DNA of 64,000 bases from CAZPWF01 sp964590725 (GCA_964590725.1 CAZPWF010000001.1:1-64000), one strand, 5' to 3'; shown: positions 15,852 to 24,188, counted from the stretch's first letter. Notes: generated by a model from the letters alone, not told the origin. Numbers and translations: made by a program.

Positions 15852-17060
15852 CTAGCGATCGGCGTCAAGCCGGAACTTATTAAAGAATGAACTTATTTCG
15901 CGGCTAATTAGGATAGGGCGAACTGCCTTTTTATCTGCGAAAGCAACATAGTTAGCTCGGCAACCATATCCACCGTACGCAATATTGCCTTGTTCAACAT
16001 CATTTATAATCTCATTATGAATATTTATGGTGTTCGGGCTAATGTGGGCGATATCTTTACATGCGCCAAAGTATGACAAATACATTGATCCCTCTAAAAA
16101 TCGTCGACTATGCGTATGTTCTAGTAGATCGTCTTCTGAACGAAAGCTAACGACATTAAAGACCGGCCCGAAGAATTCGTGAAAATCGTCTCCATAACTT
16201 TGGCTTTCACGCAAAATTACAGTAGGTTCAACCGTATTTGATTCATAATCAATCTTGCCCCTGACAATCACATACTCTTGGACCTTTTTAAGGTACGCCT
16301 CGAGCTCTCGTATGTACTCAACGCGCAATATAGGCCCTATGTCAGTCGAGGGATCAGCATATTCGCCTACCTTTGCATTCTTCATGTATGCGGATAAACG
16401 CTCTACGAAGGCATCGCACACTTTAGTGTGAACAAAGATTACGTCAGTACCGGCACAATCCTGGCCACTGTTAAATGTCCTCATTTCAAAAATTTTTTGA
16501 GCTGCCTGATCAATGTCCGCATCGGCAAAAACAACTGCTGGGTTAATCCCAGAGCCGTTATAAATGAACAGAGATTCGCTGCACGAATTACGAATATTTT
16601 CCGCGTTCTCATACCTACCTGTAAATAACACAATATCAGACTGACCCACATAGATTTCGTTAAAAACATTGCGAGTTACATTCAGTAAATGAATTGAAGG
16701 ATATATTGTTTCAATTGATAAGACGCTAATGAGGGATGATATGGTTTCCCGCATCTGAGCTGGCACACGAATATAAATCCGCTTACACAATATGGATGGT
16801 ATTACCGCAAATAACACGAGTGAATATAGGGGAAGGTTAAGCGGGAAGAAGGTGGCCAAGGTTAGTTCATATCGTATGTCGTTGATATCTGCAAACTCAG
16901 CATTGACACCATCGATTGCGCTTAAACTTCGCTCAATCTCATCTTTAACCGTAGCTTTACTCTCGTAATCTCGTAAACAGGAATATATATTATCACTGTT
17001 CTTGATAATATTTTTTTGCAACAATTCTAGCTTTGACTGTTGTTCTATAGAAAGCATCAT
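15852..17060 (-). CDS. Aldehyde dehydrogenase-like protein with altered active site
   Basis: A 402-aa protein with the aldehyde dehydrogenase fold, shorter than the usual 450-500 residues. The catalytic-Cys region TFNSGQDCAGTD (Cys202) and EFFGPVFNVVSF are clear. The general-base glutamate of the ELGG motif is replaced: the aligned segment reads YNGSGINPAVV, with Asn168 where Glu is expected. FFPLNLPLYS corresponds to the cofactor-side PxNFP motif. It resembles short acyl-CoA-reductase or proline-type ALDHs. Its start overlaps the upstream nucleotidyltransferase stop as ATGA, so the pair is co-translated. A reduced or changed catalytic activity is likely. Confidence 0.82.
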   Translation of the reverse strand: MMLSIEQQSKLELLQKNIIKNSDNIYSCLRDYESKATVKDEIERSLSAIDGVNAEFADINDIRYELTLATFFPLNLPLYSLVLFAVIPSILCKRIYIRVPAQMRETISSLISVLSIETIYPSIHLLNVTRNVFNEIYVGQSDIVLFTGRYENAENIRNSCSESLFIYNGSGINPAVVFADADIDQAAQKIFEMRTFNSGQDCAGTDVIFVHTKVCDAFVERLSAYMKNAKVGEYADPSTDIGPILRVEYIRELEAYLKKVQEYVIVRGKIDYESNTVEPTVILRESQSYGDDFHEFFGPVFNVVSFRSEDDLLEHTHSRRFLEGSMYLSYFGACKDIAHISPNTINIHNEIINDVEQGNIAYGGYGCRANYVAFADKKAVRPILISREISSFFNKFRLDADR

Positions 17061-17629
17061 AAGGCATGATACTCAATGAGTTCCTTCAGACACAGGTCAA
17101 AACCCTTATGCCCCCCTATGTAGCGGCAGTCATGCTCTATGAAGTCATGATACTTACTAACGAGTTGAGAACCCGCCTCAATTGCAATTTCCAGTGTTTT
17201 GGTTTGCGGAATTAGTAAAATTTTATCCGCTGACAACATGCCCGCCCACACGATGCCATCATAAATCTTTAAATCTGAAAGAACGCCTGACGGGGGCCGG
17301 CTGTCCGCGTAGTCAATAGTCTCAAAGAGTTTATCTAGCCCAAAAACCTCGCCAGGGTATTCATCATCAGGAAGAAGCCCGTGGGTTGCGTGTAAATCGT
17401 AGTAACCCGCTCGAAAATCTACAAGTTCATCTGACGTAGGAGGTTCTCGTAGCCCTACAACTATGTCGACATCGCTGGTTGATTTTGCAGTAAATTTTGC
17501 GATACTACCCGCAATAAAAGCAAAATCTACGTGTTCTGGTCCAAATACGCCAGAAACGAGCTCGTGAGCATCATCAATAAGCCTTTCAGATACGAGTGAA
17601 TGCGTAGCGGTAATTGGGTTAATGGCCAT
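17057..17629 (-). CDS. Nucleotidyltransferase-domain protein
   Basis: A 190-aa protein of the polymerase-beta-like nucleotidyltransferase fold. The motif IAGSIAKFTAKSTSDVDIVV (about 40-59) has the GS and DxD metal-binding pattern. The C-terminal part is helical, with a Cys-containing tail. Relatives add nucleotides to small molecules, proteins or antibiotics, or serve as antitoxins. It is first in a two-gene operon with the ALDH-like protein, an unusual partner that suggests joint action on one metabolite. No clear promoter spacing was found. Confidence 0.8.
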   Translation of the reverse strand: MAINPITATHSLVSERLIDDAHELVSGVFGPEHVDFAFIAGSIAKFTAKSTSDVDIVVGLREPPTSDELVDFRAGYYDLHATHGLLPDDEYPGEVFGLDKLFETIDYADSRPPSGVLSDLKIYDGIVWAGMLSADKILLIPQTKTLEIAIEAGSQLVSKYHDFIEHDCRYIGGHKGFDLCLKELIEYHAL

Positions 17630-17823
17630 ATTTATAGGTGTGGATATTAGTAATGTTTAATTTTGTGCATATTCCACGTAAACATAGTATAACATATTTT
17701 TCGAAACAAAGCGCGCGGAACTTCTGCCTTCAGAATAAATATATCCGTATCGGTATCATTAGAAAAGCTTCGTAGTATACCCATCTAAGAATGCCATGAC
17801 TTTACTAAAGTCTCTATTTATGT

Positions 17824-17835
17824 TATTTTAAGTTT
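17824..17835 (+). promoter_or_regulatory. Possible -10 box of a leaderless promoter
   Basis: TATTTT at 17824-17829 is 6 nt before ATG at 17836. The region 17630-17835 between two divergent genes holds no other visible gene. Confidence 0.4.
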
Positions 17836-18153
17836 ATGTCAACCCCTACAAATAACCCTGGCTCTAGGTGTACCGGCAAAATACCCATCCTGGAGTGCGA
17901 AGCTGCATCGCAGGCGGTAATGGGCGCCATGGAATGGTTCCGCAACCCCGACCCATCAACTGTCCAGCTGGTTCTTTCTACGGAAGTTTTCGTATCTCCT
18001 TACACCGCAAAGGCAACATGCGAGCCTTGTGGCCGATTATGTGTCGCATATATGGGTATTGAAAGACCTAAAAATACCGAACAGTTAATTAACTGCGATC
18101 TTGTGCCCACAGAGAAAATTGAATACCACTTTCCGGCAATTCCAGAATTATAG
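17836..18153 (+). CDS. Hypothetical 105-aa protein with CxxC motif
   Basis: I do not recognise this protein. It has Cys at positions 12 and 21 and a CEPCGRLC cluster near residue 62-69, which could bind a metal, and no hydrophobic helix. The segment ECEAASQAVMGAMEWFRNP is probably helical. It stands between divergent and tandem genes of unrelated role. Reality is supported by a -10 box at the usual spacing and by the lack of a better frame. Confidence 0.6.
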   Translation: MSTPTNNPGSRCTGKIPILECEAASQAVMGAMEWFRNPDPSTVQLVLSTEVFVSPYTAKATCEPCGRLCVAYMGIERPKNTEQLINCDLVPTEKIEYHFPAIPEL

Positions 18154-18224
18154 TCCAATGTTCACTCACGAGATGCAGGCATAACAATTGTACACTTTAC
18201 TATATTTATGGTATTATTAGTTTT

Positions 18225-18797
18225 ATGTTTATACACCACCGATTTCCTGGCTGCGAACTTGAGCCTGCTCATGCGGTTCGTGCAGCAGTATTCCAGATGG
18301 AGCAGGGGATTCCAGCATCCGACGACTTTGATGACTTGGACATCTCTGCCCATCAGTTTGTTGCTTTTGACAAAGGTAAATCGATCGGAACGGCTCGGTA
18401 TAGAATTTTAGATAGCGGAATCGCAAAAGTAGAGCGAGTCGCTGTTTTGCCCAGTCACCGGGGCAAAAAGGTCGGTCAAGCAATAATGCATGCTGTTGAA
18501 TATACTGCTTGGCGGCAGCATATTCCTGAGTTGATGTTAAATGCTCAACTTACTGCGGCCAACTTTTACAAACGACAGGGCTACAGACAAGACGGTGGCA
18601 TTTTCGAAGAGGTAGGTATTCCTCATATTAAAATGACCCTTGAAGTTCGACACCCCTCTGAGACAGCCGAACAATACGGTCTAAAAATGCCTGATGATAT
18701 GTATGACTATGCTGACATTACACCGCAACACTTTACGACCAGGGCATCACCGTGCGGTCTACACCCAATGCTGGATAGTGGCGGAATAAGGTTCTAG
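18225..18797 (+). CDS. GNAT acetyltransferase
   Basis: A 190-aa GNAT-fold protein. The acetyl-CoA-binding core is AKVERVAVLPSHRGKKVGQAIM (split as VERVAVLPSHRGKKVG, about 70-85), followed by LMLNAQLTAANFYKRQGYR, typical of the ElaA-like group. A roughly 45-residue C-terminal extension after MTLEVRH has no recognisable domain. The substrate is unknown. TATTAT at 18212-18217 is 7 nt before the ATG, again predicting a leaderless transcript. Confidence 0.87.
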   Translation: MFIHHRFPGCELEPAHAVRAAVFQMEQGIPASDDFDDLDISAHQFVAFDKGKSIGTARYRILDSGIAKVERVAVLPSHRGKKVGQAIMHAVEYTAWRQHIPELMLNAQLTAANFYKRQGYRQDGGIFEEVGIPHIKMTLEVRHPSETAEQYGLKMPDDMYDYADITPQHFTTRASPCGLHPMLDSGGIRF

Positions 18798-18875
18798 CCC
18801 CCCGACACTACTGATAACAATAATCTGTAACCTTGTTTTACAGAACCGCGATACCTATCTTTTTTATTTTTAAAG

Positions 18876-18887
18876 TATGATTTATCT
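18876..18887 (+). promoter_or_regulatory. -10 box of a leaderless promoter
   Basis: TATGAT at 18876-18881 is followed by 6 nt and ATG at 18888. Confidence 0.5.
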
Positions 18888-19400
18888 ATGAATAGAACGA
18901 TACTGCTAATTCGTCACGCAAAAGCAATGGGCGGGCGACATGATCGGCATCTATTTCCAAAAGAGGGAGCAGAGCTCAGTGAAGAAGGAGAGAAGGCCTC
19001 CCTGCTACTCAAAGACACACTTCGTTTACTCGGGATTGATGTAGCGACTGAACCTGTAGCGGTTTCGGAGCTAATAAGAACTAAACAAACAGCACAAATA
19101 GCAGGCTTCAAGAACATTAATGAATATAAAGTGCTTAATGAAGTTGACACTGGACTTAGTCCCGAGGAAATTGACGAGGTTCTTGTTATGAAGGGTGTAC
19201 CCAGCATAGCTAGTAATGCCGCTAAACAGTTACTGAAATACCCACCCAAAGAAAAGATTTGGGTCACCCATGGCATGTTAATTGCCGCACTAGCTAACGA
19301 ACTAGGAATACCAACGAGCACTCTCTATATTCCTGAAATGGCATCAGTTACTGAAATTGAAATCCCGATTAATAACTCTCACTTCTTCCAGTACAGATAA
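18888..19400 (+). CDS. Histidine phosphatase (SixA-like)
   Basis: A 170-aa member of the histidine phosphatase superfamily. The catalytic motif is LLIRHAKAMGG, with HA replacing HG as in SixA-type enzymes; SELIRTKQTAQIA carries the second Arg; EVDTGLSPEEID holds an acidic loop; the second His is in KIWVTHGMLIAAL (about residue 127). All catalytic residues are present, in contrast to the paralogue at 9059. SixA removes phosphate from phospho-His; other members act on small phosphates. The actual substrate is open. Confidence 0.87.
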   Translation: MNRTILLIRHAKAMGGRHDRHLFPKEGAELSEEGEKASLLLKDTLRLLGIDVATEPVAVSELIRTKQTAQIAGFKNINEYKVLNEVDTGLSPEEIDEVLVMKGVPSIASNAAKQLLKYPPKEKIWVTHGMLIAALANELGIPTSTLYIPEMASVTEIEIPINNSHFFQYR

Positions 19401-19460
19401 CCGGACAATAAATGAAATCAATAATTTCTTATGCCTCAGGAAGACTAATTTTGACGTAAT

Positions 19461-19876
19461 ACCACTTTAGTGATATTTTATATTTTATGATAAACACATC
19501 TGAAACTATAACTTTTGTCGACAAACTACTTAGCCTCGAAAAGGCATATCACGGGTTAACAGGTGTAGCTAGGTTTGATAAAAACATGGCATCTTGTAGG
19601 GATAATGTGAAGCTCCAGCTTGCTGAGTTAATATTATCAGATGAGCTCGAGGCTGAAATTAATACTATCAAAGATAAATCCATGGAAAAAGCCTTGGCAG
19701 GCCAAACAGTTAATGAAATCTGCAACGATGTATTTGGAAGCGAAGATTACAAATGTACCTGACTAGATCACAAACGCTGGCTTGGCGAAGCTATTTTGTT
19801 CGCATCACTCACTATGAACCCAGGCTCAGAATATAAAGTAGCATGGCCACAATCTGCAAAATTACACTAAAGTGGT
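19461..19876. repeat. 12-bp inverted repeat pair around a small gene
   Basis: ACCACTTTAGTG at 19461-19472 recurs as its exact reverse complement CACTAAAGTGGT at 19865-19876, enclosing the 91-aa gene and its downstream spacer. A partial third copy (AGTTACCACTT) occurs at about 20793-20803. The function is unknown; a regulator site or the edge of a small mobile segment are both possible. Confidence 0.4.
19487..19762 (+). CDS. Hypothetical 91-aa protein
   Basis: I do not recognise this protein. It is soluble and predicted mostly helical (FVDKLLSLEKAYHGL, DNVKLQLAELILSDELEAEI), with three Cys near residues 37, 79 and 90. A -10 box (TATTTT, 19474-19479) is 7 nt before the ATG. The gene lies inside the inverted repeat pair, with about 100 bp of non-coding DNA behind it. 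Confidence 0.5.
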   Translation: MINTSETITFVDKLLSLEKAYHGLTGVARFDKNMASCRDNVKLQLAELILSDELEAEINTIKDKSMEKALAGQTVNEICNDVFGSEDYKCT

Positions 19877-19908
19877 AACTTTTCATCAATAAAACACAAG
19901 GAAGTATT

Positions 19909-20292
19909 ATGTCACCCAAAGCAGAAATTGCCGAAGCAGCGCAAACAGTAGTAAATGCACTTAATAATGCCCAAGAACAATCTAAGAGAGATCTATTTGA
20001 CGAGCTAGAGCCTGGGATGTTTTATAGCCCAGCTGGCAATACATGTGAAATAGCATTCACTGGCGACACATCACGACCCGGCAGTAGGGCAGAAATTTAC
20101 GACTATGTTGCTGCGGAAGTTGGAAAAGAATACAAGAAGCCTGTTACAGTTGGCGTTCGAAAAGTCAATGACGGTGGCGAGTGCATTCTAGAGTTTTCGA
20201 AAGGCAAGAAGTATTGGCGTTATGACTCTGACGAACCACAACCAAAGTTCGTCAGAAAAACCCTAGCATGTCTTGGGATAAGTAATCTGTGA
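19909..20292 (+). CDS. Hypothetical 127-aa protein
   Basis: I do not recognise this protein. The N terminus is helical (EIAEAAQTVVNALNNAQEQSK) and the rest looks like a mixed alpha/beta domain with GMFYSPAGNTCEIAFTGD and a Gly-rich turn before CILEFSKGKKYWRYDSD. There is no signal peptide or membrane helix. AAGGAAG lies before the ATG, so this gene has a leader, unlike its neighbours. The partner or role is not apparent. Confidence 0.6.
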   Translation: MSPKAEIAEAAQTVVNALNNAQEQSKRDLFDELEPGMFYSPAGNTCEIAFTGDTSRPGSRAEIYDYVAAEVGKEYKKPVTVGVRKVNDGGECILEFSKGKKYWRYDSDEPQPKFVRKTLACLGISNL

Positions 20293-20334
20293 TAATACGT
20301 CTGAAGTTTTTGGGACTATATTGACCCGGTTTGT

Positions 20335-20346
20335 TATCATATTGGC
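20335..20346 (+). promoter_or_regulatory. -10 box of a leaderless promoter
   Basis: TATCAT at 20335-20340 is 6 nt before ATG at 20347. Confidence 0.5.
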
Positions 20347-20787
20347 ATGAATCTGGGTGACAATAATGTTAAACATGAAGACTCGATATACCTAAAGATC
20401 CTCAGGGCTAAGAGCGAACCGATTCTATACGAAGATGCAGATTGGTTTATTTTATTTGCAAAACGACCGTGTAATGAAGGACACCTACTAATTATTCCGA
20501 AGCTACAAACGTCTAAATTCCATGAACTACCGTTTGAGACTTTGCAAAGCGGTTTCAAGATTGCGACAAAGTTAAGTCAAATGCTAGACAGAATCTATAA
20601 GCCTGTGCAAGTTGCACTATTTATTAAGGGGTTTACGAACGACAATCATGCCCACATTCACATATCTCCAGCATACGCTAGCGAGGATACCGACAAAGAC
20701 CAATCACGTCCTGAATTAAATCTGGAGCAAATGACCACACTATCTCTTAAGCTCAAACCAGAAATAAATAAAGCTCTATCTAGATAA
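20347..20787 (+). CDS. HIT family nucleotide hydrolase/transferase
   Basis: A 146-aa histidine-triad protein. WFILFAKRPCNEGHLLIIPK is the N-terminal HIT strand set, and the active site is NDNHAHIHISPAYA, with the His-x-His-x-His triad intact (about residues 102-106). HIT proteins cleave dinucleoside polyphosphates or nucleotide amidates such as AMP-lysine. It has a single-gene layout with its own leaderless promoter. The exact nucleotide substrate is not determinable. Confidence 0.9.
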   Translation: MNLGDNNVKHEDSIYLKILRAKSEPILYEDADWFILFAKRPCNEGHLLIIPKLQTSKFHELPFETLQSGFKIATKLSQMLDRIYKPVQVALFIKGFTNDNHAHIHISPAYASEDTDKDQSRPELNLEQMTTLSLKLKPEINKALSR

Positions 20788-20870
20788 TAAAGTTACCACT
20801 TCCATAAATAACAATAATCAAAATTATTTAATCGACTAGTTACCCGGTAGAATTCGGCTGCAGGACTTTG

Positions 20871-20989
20871 ATATAATGACGGTGTCGATAAGTCCAGAGT
20901 AACGAATAGCTCTTTGTCTCTAAGAATAACTATTCACTGGCTCACAATTAGCATAGAGACTCTCTATTAACTAAATAAGGAGTCATCAT
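20871..20989 (+). promoter_or_regulatory. Promoter and structured 5' leader of a small membrane peptide
   Basis: TATAAT at about 20873-20878 should start a transcript near 20885, giving a leader of about 105 nt, long for this window. In it GAATAG and CTATTC can pair around a 20-nt loop, flanked by CCAG and CTGG, so a composite stem-loop is possible. AAGGAG at 20977-20982 is 7 nt before the ATG. Whether the leader regulates anything is unknown. Confidence 0.45.
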
Positions 20990-21148
20990 ATGTCGAAAAT
21001 GACAGAACAAGAACAGATAGACTGGTATGAGCGATCCAAGAAGCATTGGCGTTCTTGGGGTTCATGGTTTAGCTGGGGGTCACCTGTGGGATTAAGCATT
21101 TTTTTGCTTTCACTCGCAGGTTGCGCATGGATTATTGCTCAAATTTAG
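20990..21148 (+). CDS. 52-aa Trp-rich single-pass membrane peptide
   Basis: The frame encodes 52 residues: a charged N-terminal half, a cluster of tryptophans (HWRSWGSWFSWGS), then one hydrophobic helix (VGLSIFLLSLAGCAWIIAQI) reaching the C terminus. Promoter, structured leader, strong ribosome site and a terminator right after the stop define a complete single-gene unit, so it is very likely expressed. Topology would be N-in. Function unknown; a small regulatory membrane peptide, toxin or envelope component is possible. Confidence 0.72.
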   Translation: MSKMTEQEQIDWYERSKKHWRSWGSWFSWGSPVGLSIFLLSLAGCAWIIAQI

Positions 21149-21166
21149 AGTAATCAACCATACATG

Positions 21167-21194
21167 ACAGGACGTAATATACGTCCTGTTTTTG
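21167..21194 (+). terminator. Intrinsic terminator after the small membrane peptide
   Basis: A perfect 9-bp stem, ACAGGACGT (21167-21175) with ACGTCCTGT (21181-21189), has a 5-nt loop and is followed by TTTTTG. Confidence 0.85.
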
Positions 21195-21272
21195 TTATGC
21201 TTTCATACGCCAACTCGGATTAGATACTTCCAGCTAGTTGGCTATCCAAACCTGATATTATGTATATGAAAA

Positions 21273-21845
21273 ATGAATACGAAGCCTGAAATAAAAAATC
21301 TTACTAAATCACTAGTTGTATTTTTTTATTTGTCAGCATTCGTAATTCAATTACTGGTTATTACGAAAATTATCCCCTACACCTGGGTGAATGGCGGCAT
21401 GTCAAAATCGTATGCAGCGCAAGCTATACAGTCGGTAATAAGTATTTTCATAATGCTAGTAATGTTTGGATTCATTTGGAAAAATATAATAATGCCTCTT
21501 GGATTCCAGAGATGGAAGCTTAAACTGCTATATGTAATAACAATATTTTGGGCTTTGGGATTCATTATGCAAATCGCTGGGACGACTTTTGAAAGGTATT
21601 TTTTGTCATTATTTTTATTAATAGGCCTTGTTTCTCACGCAATGCTTGTTCGAGAATCTCATTCCAGTAAAGTAAACAATCCACTGGCTAATCCAGGCAG
21701 ATTGTTTCGACTTATTTGGTATAGTTATAAGTATGTCTATGTTCATACCTTTGGACAGCCTAAAAGAAGGAGGCCAATCATCCTCATATCCAAAGTCAAT
21801 TACCGATATGTACAACGTAAGAGAGTTTATCGGCAGAGCAGGTGA
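21273..21845 (+). CDS. Unknown polytopic membrane protein
   Basis: A 190-aa protein with four predicted membrane helices (about 12-35, 47-70, 80-100, 105-122) and a basic C-terminal tail. I do not recognise a family. The last 38 residues are encoded in DNA that also carries the start of the cupin gene in another frame, and this part is unusually rich in Tyr, Arg and Val, so the true protein may end earlier in the ancestral form and a frameshift cannot be excluded. Function unknown. Confidence 0.6.
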   Translation: MNTKPEIKNLTKSLVVFFYLSAFVIQLLVITKIIPYTWVNGGMSKSYAAQAIQSVISIFIMLVMFGFIWKNIIMPLGFQRWKLKLLYVITIFWALGFIMQIAGTTFERYFLSLFLLIGLVSHAMLVRESHSSKVNNPLANPGRLFRLIWYSYKYVYVHTFGQPKRRRPIILISKVNYRYVQRKRVYRQSR

Positions 21846-22143
21846 GATTAATTCAGATGAAATTAGAGTTGGCTATGTGACTCTGAAAGTTGGCGCTGAT
21901 TACCCGCCACACTCTCACCCAGCACCTGAAATATACATACAGATAAATGGTACTGTTGAATGGACAGTAGGAACCGAAACAAAACAGGTTGATAAAACAA
22001 CTGCTATAAACATTACCCCTAACACAAATCATTCAATGAAGAACTTAGGTGACAAAAATGCAGATCTAATTTATTTTTGGTATGCCCCAGGTGGTAAAAA
22101 AGAATTGCTAAATACTGATGCCAAATTAGAGGCAAAAAAGTAA
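21733..22143 (+). CDS. Cupin-domain protein
   Basis: A 136-aa small beta-barrel protein of the cupin superfamily. The first cupin motif is YPPHSHPAPEIYIQINGTVEW (metal-ligand His pair and Glu in PPHSHPAPEIY), the second is AINITPNTNHSMKNLGDKN. Such single-domain cupins bind a metal and a small ligand. TATAGT at 21720-21725 is 7 nt before the ATG, so it can be transcribed from inside the preceding gene, which it overlaps by 113 bp. An alternative start is Met26 (21808), which would reduce but not remove the overlap. Confidence 0.82.
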   Translation: MSMFIPLDSLKEGGQSSSYPKSITDMYNVREFIGRAGEINSDEIRVGYVTLKVGADYPPHSHPAPEIYIQINGTVEWTVGTETKQVDKTTAINITPNTNHSMKNLGDKNADLIYFWYAPGGKKELLNTDAKLEAKK

Positions 22144-22197
22144 AACTGAAATATTCAGTTGTTAGTATTTGTGATCAGCAAATTTAACGAGCTAGAG

Positions 22198-23445
22198 TCA
22201 TGACTTTGCAATGGGACTTAATTTAGCAAAAAGTTTTACAGAAACAAAAGAACCCACAACGCCGCCCAAGACTACTAGAATTAAGCTAAATGGAAATAAA
22301 GCTAATGTTAGAACAATGCCGACAACAGGATTTATCATACCCATTAATACACCTGTTACAGCACCAATAATTGTACCGGCTTCCGTGGCACCTGTTAGAC
22401 CTAACATGCTACTGAAAGCTAGACTGAGGGTGACGCCCATATATATCGAAGGAAATACTAAGCCGCCACGATATCCTGTAGTAGTCGACCAGGCAGTTGC
22501 CAGTAATTTGACAGCCACCAAACCCAATAATGCCATTACGCCATATTTAGTTGGATTTTCTCTCAACAGTTTTAAGCCCTCTGAGCCGCTAAATTGTACT
22601 GTTTGACCCCCAATAAAATAGAGTAAACCTAGCACTAATCCGAACAATGTTGAGCAAAATATCCAATTAAAACGTATATTTATTTTTTCGATTGGCTGAA
22701 AGAAATACTGTATTGCCCGCTTTATAACAAAAGTAAGAGCCCCTCCTAAAAAGCCAAATATTACTGCTAATGCATGATTTTTAAGGTTAAAAGCGCCTGA
22801 AACGGGTATCTCGATATAAGCTTCATTTTTGATTACACGCACCACAGCCCATGCAGCAATACCGGAAATAATAACAATACACGCGTTGAAAGTAGTTAAT
22901 TTACCCTTTTGTTTAAGTATTAAAAGAGGTATAGCTATAGGTAACAGTGAATTGAAAAATGCTGCTAATAACGCACCGATACTTGCAAGGCTAAAAACCA
23001 AAGCAATAGGCTGTTTTAATACATTCTGCTTACCACTAATCCAAGCTGCTACGCCAATTGATGCCGCCACAAGAGAGGCCTCTGGGCCAAGCGAAGCTCC
23101 AGCTATAAGGCTAAGCCCACCAATAACTAAAACTACTACAATTTTAGTTATTGAAGTCTTTTTAATGTCATTCAACTCCTCAAGTAGGCTAGAAGCTGGT
23201 TTAAGTACGCGCTTTTGCCCAAAAATCCGCAGCACAAGTGAAAAGATAATACTCATAATTAAGGCTAAAGGGATCACCCTCCAACGATGTATATCAGAGT
23301 TAACTAAGTCGTTCCACAACCAATTACTGCCATTGTTTACGACCCACTCGAAGCACAAATACAAAAAACCAACTACAATGCCAATGAATAAAGAACTGGC
23401 AATTAATCTAATTATATCCGTTGGCTTAGTGACCGTCTTAACCAT
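22198..23445 (-). CDS. ClC family chloride channel or transporter
   Basis: A roughly 415-aa integral membrane protein of the ClC family, with about ten hydrophobic segments. The selectivity signatures are visible: GASLGPEASLVAAS (G-x-x-G-P-E type), and GYRGGLVFPSIYMG for the later GxFxP-type motif. ClC proteins conduct chloride or exchange it for protons; the gating glutamate of exchangers would be the Glu in GPE. No C-terminal CBS domains are present. ATG at 23463 is possible, but TATAAT sits between it and the ATG at 23445, so I prefer 23445. It is convergent with the cupin gene. Confidence 0.9.
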   Translation of the reverse strand: MVKTVTKPTDIIRLIASSLFIGIVVGFLYLCFEWVVNNGSNWLWNDLVNSDIHRWRVIPLALIMSIIFSLVLRIFGQKRVLKPASSLLEELNDIKKTSITKIVVVLVIGGLSLIAGASLGPEASLVAASIGVAAWISGKQNVLKQPIALVFSLASIGALLAAFFNSLLPIAIPLLILKQKGKLTTFNACIVIISGIAAWAVVRVIKNEAYIEIPVSGAFNLKNHALAVIFGFLGGALTFVIKRAIQYFFQPIEKINIRFNWIFCSTLFGLVLGLLYFIGGQTVQFSGSEGLKLLRENPTKYGVMALLGLVAVKLLATAWSTTTGYRGGLVFPSIYMGVTLSLAFSSMLGLTGATEAGTIIGAVTGVLMGMINPVVGIVLTLALFPFSLILVVLGGVVGSFVSVKLFAKLSPIAKS

Positions 23446-23629
23446 ATTTAACTTATTATACATAAAGCTAAATACGTCACTAACACATGTTAGATATTTT
23501 ATTCATAACAGTAGCGGCCCTGAAATTGATAAAATCTTATAATCGAAATGCAGAGAGACAATAATTTTCCTTGAAATGACTTTTTCTTATGCTTGCTCCT
23601 AAAATCTTTACAAGGTAAGGTAAAAAGAT

Positions 23630-24119
23630 ATGTCTGAGATTGACCCCGTAATAGAACAAAATATCGAGATGAGCTTTGCATTGGGGGTAGTGCTAAGGAA
23701 GACAGAAGAGCGTGCCCAATGCATTATGCTGCAAAGCCGGTCCGTGACTGGAGTAGATGACGAAGATCAATGGGGCTAGTTCGCGTCAACTCCAACCAGC
23801 GCTATTGATCCGGACTTAAATGTTAGTTTTATCGACGATTACGTTGACATCCTTGAATCTAAGTTAGACGAGCCACTGGTAATGCCGTAAGAAGGTAGCT
23901 GGACCAGCGGAAGAGGAGCCAGAGTCCTGAGCAAGTATGAGCTTGGGGACACTTGGAAGCTCATCAAAGAGGGGACCGTATTCCATTATCACGAATTTAA
24001 ACAAACACAAAAAAGGGGGGGAAGCTGGCAGTGTGTTCTTTTCTGTCACGCAAGCAGTAGTAGAGTATTGCATCAGCCCCCGTTCTCTCAGTACATTCGG
24101 AATCATCGAAGCATTTTAA
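23630..24119 (+). pseudogene. Decayed gene with two stops and a frameshift
   Basis: From ATG at 23630 (AAGGTAAGG upstream) a frame is broken by TAG at 23777-23779 and TAA at 23888-23890 but continues in the same frame with protein-like text (for example FIDDYVDILESKLDEPLV and YELGDTWKLIKEGTVFHYHE) up to a homopolymer of six A and seven G at 24009-24021. Removing one G there joins the frame to AGSVFFSVTQAVVEYCISPR and a stop at 24117-24119. The ancestor would be about 162 aa. Both stops could be single C-to-T changes of CAG and CAA. I do not recognise the family. Confidence 0.55.
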
Positions 24120-24188
24120 TAACGCTAAAAGGTTCAAGAAAATCTTGCTGAGCCAAGAGCAGGCAATTTGAAATATGTGCTTTTATGT

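Noticed and set aside
22829..23542. A 237-aa open frame on the + strand
   Set aside because: It is antisense to the ClC gene, which has clear family motifs; the translation is low in recognisable structure.
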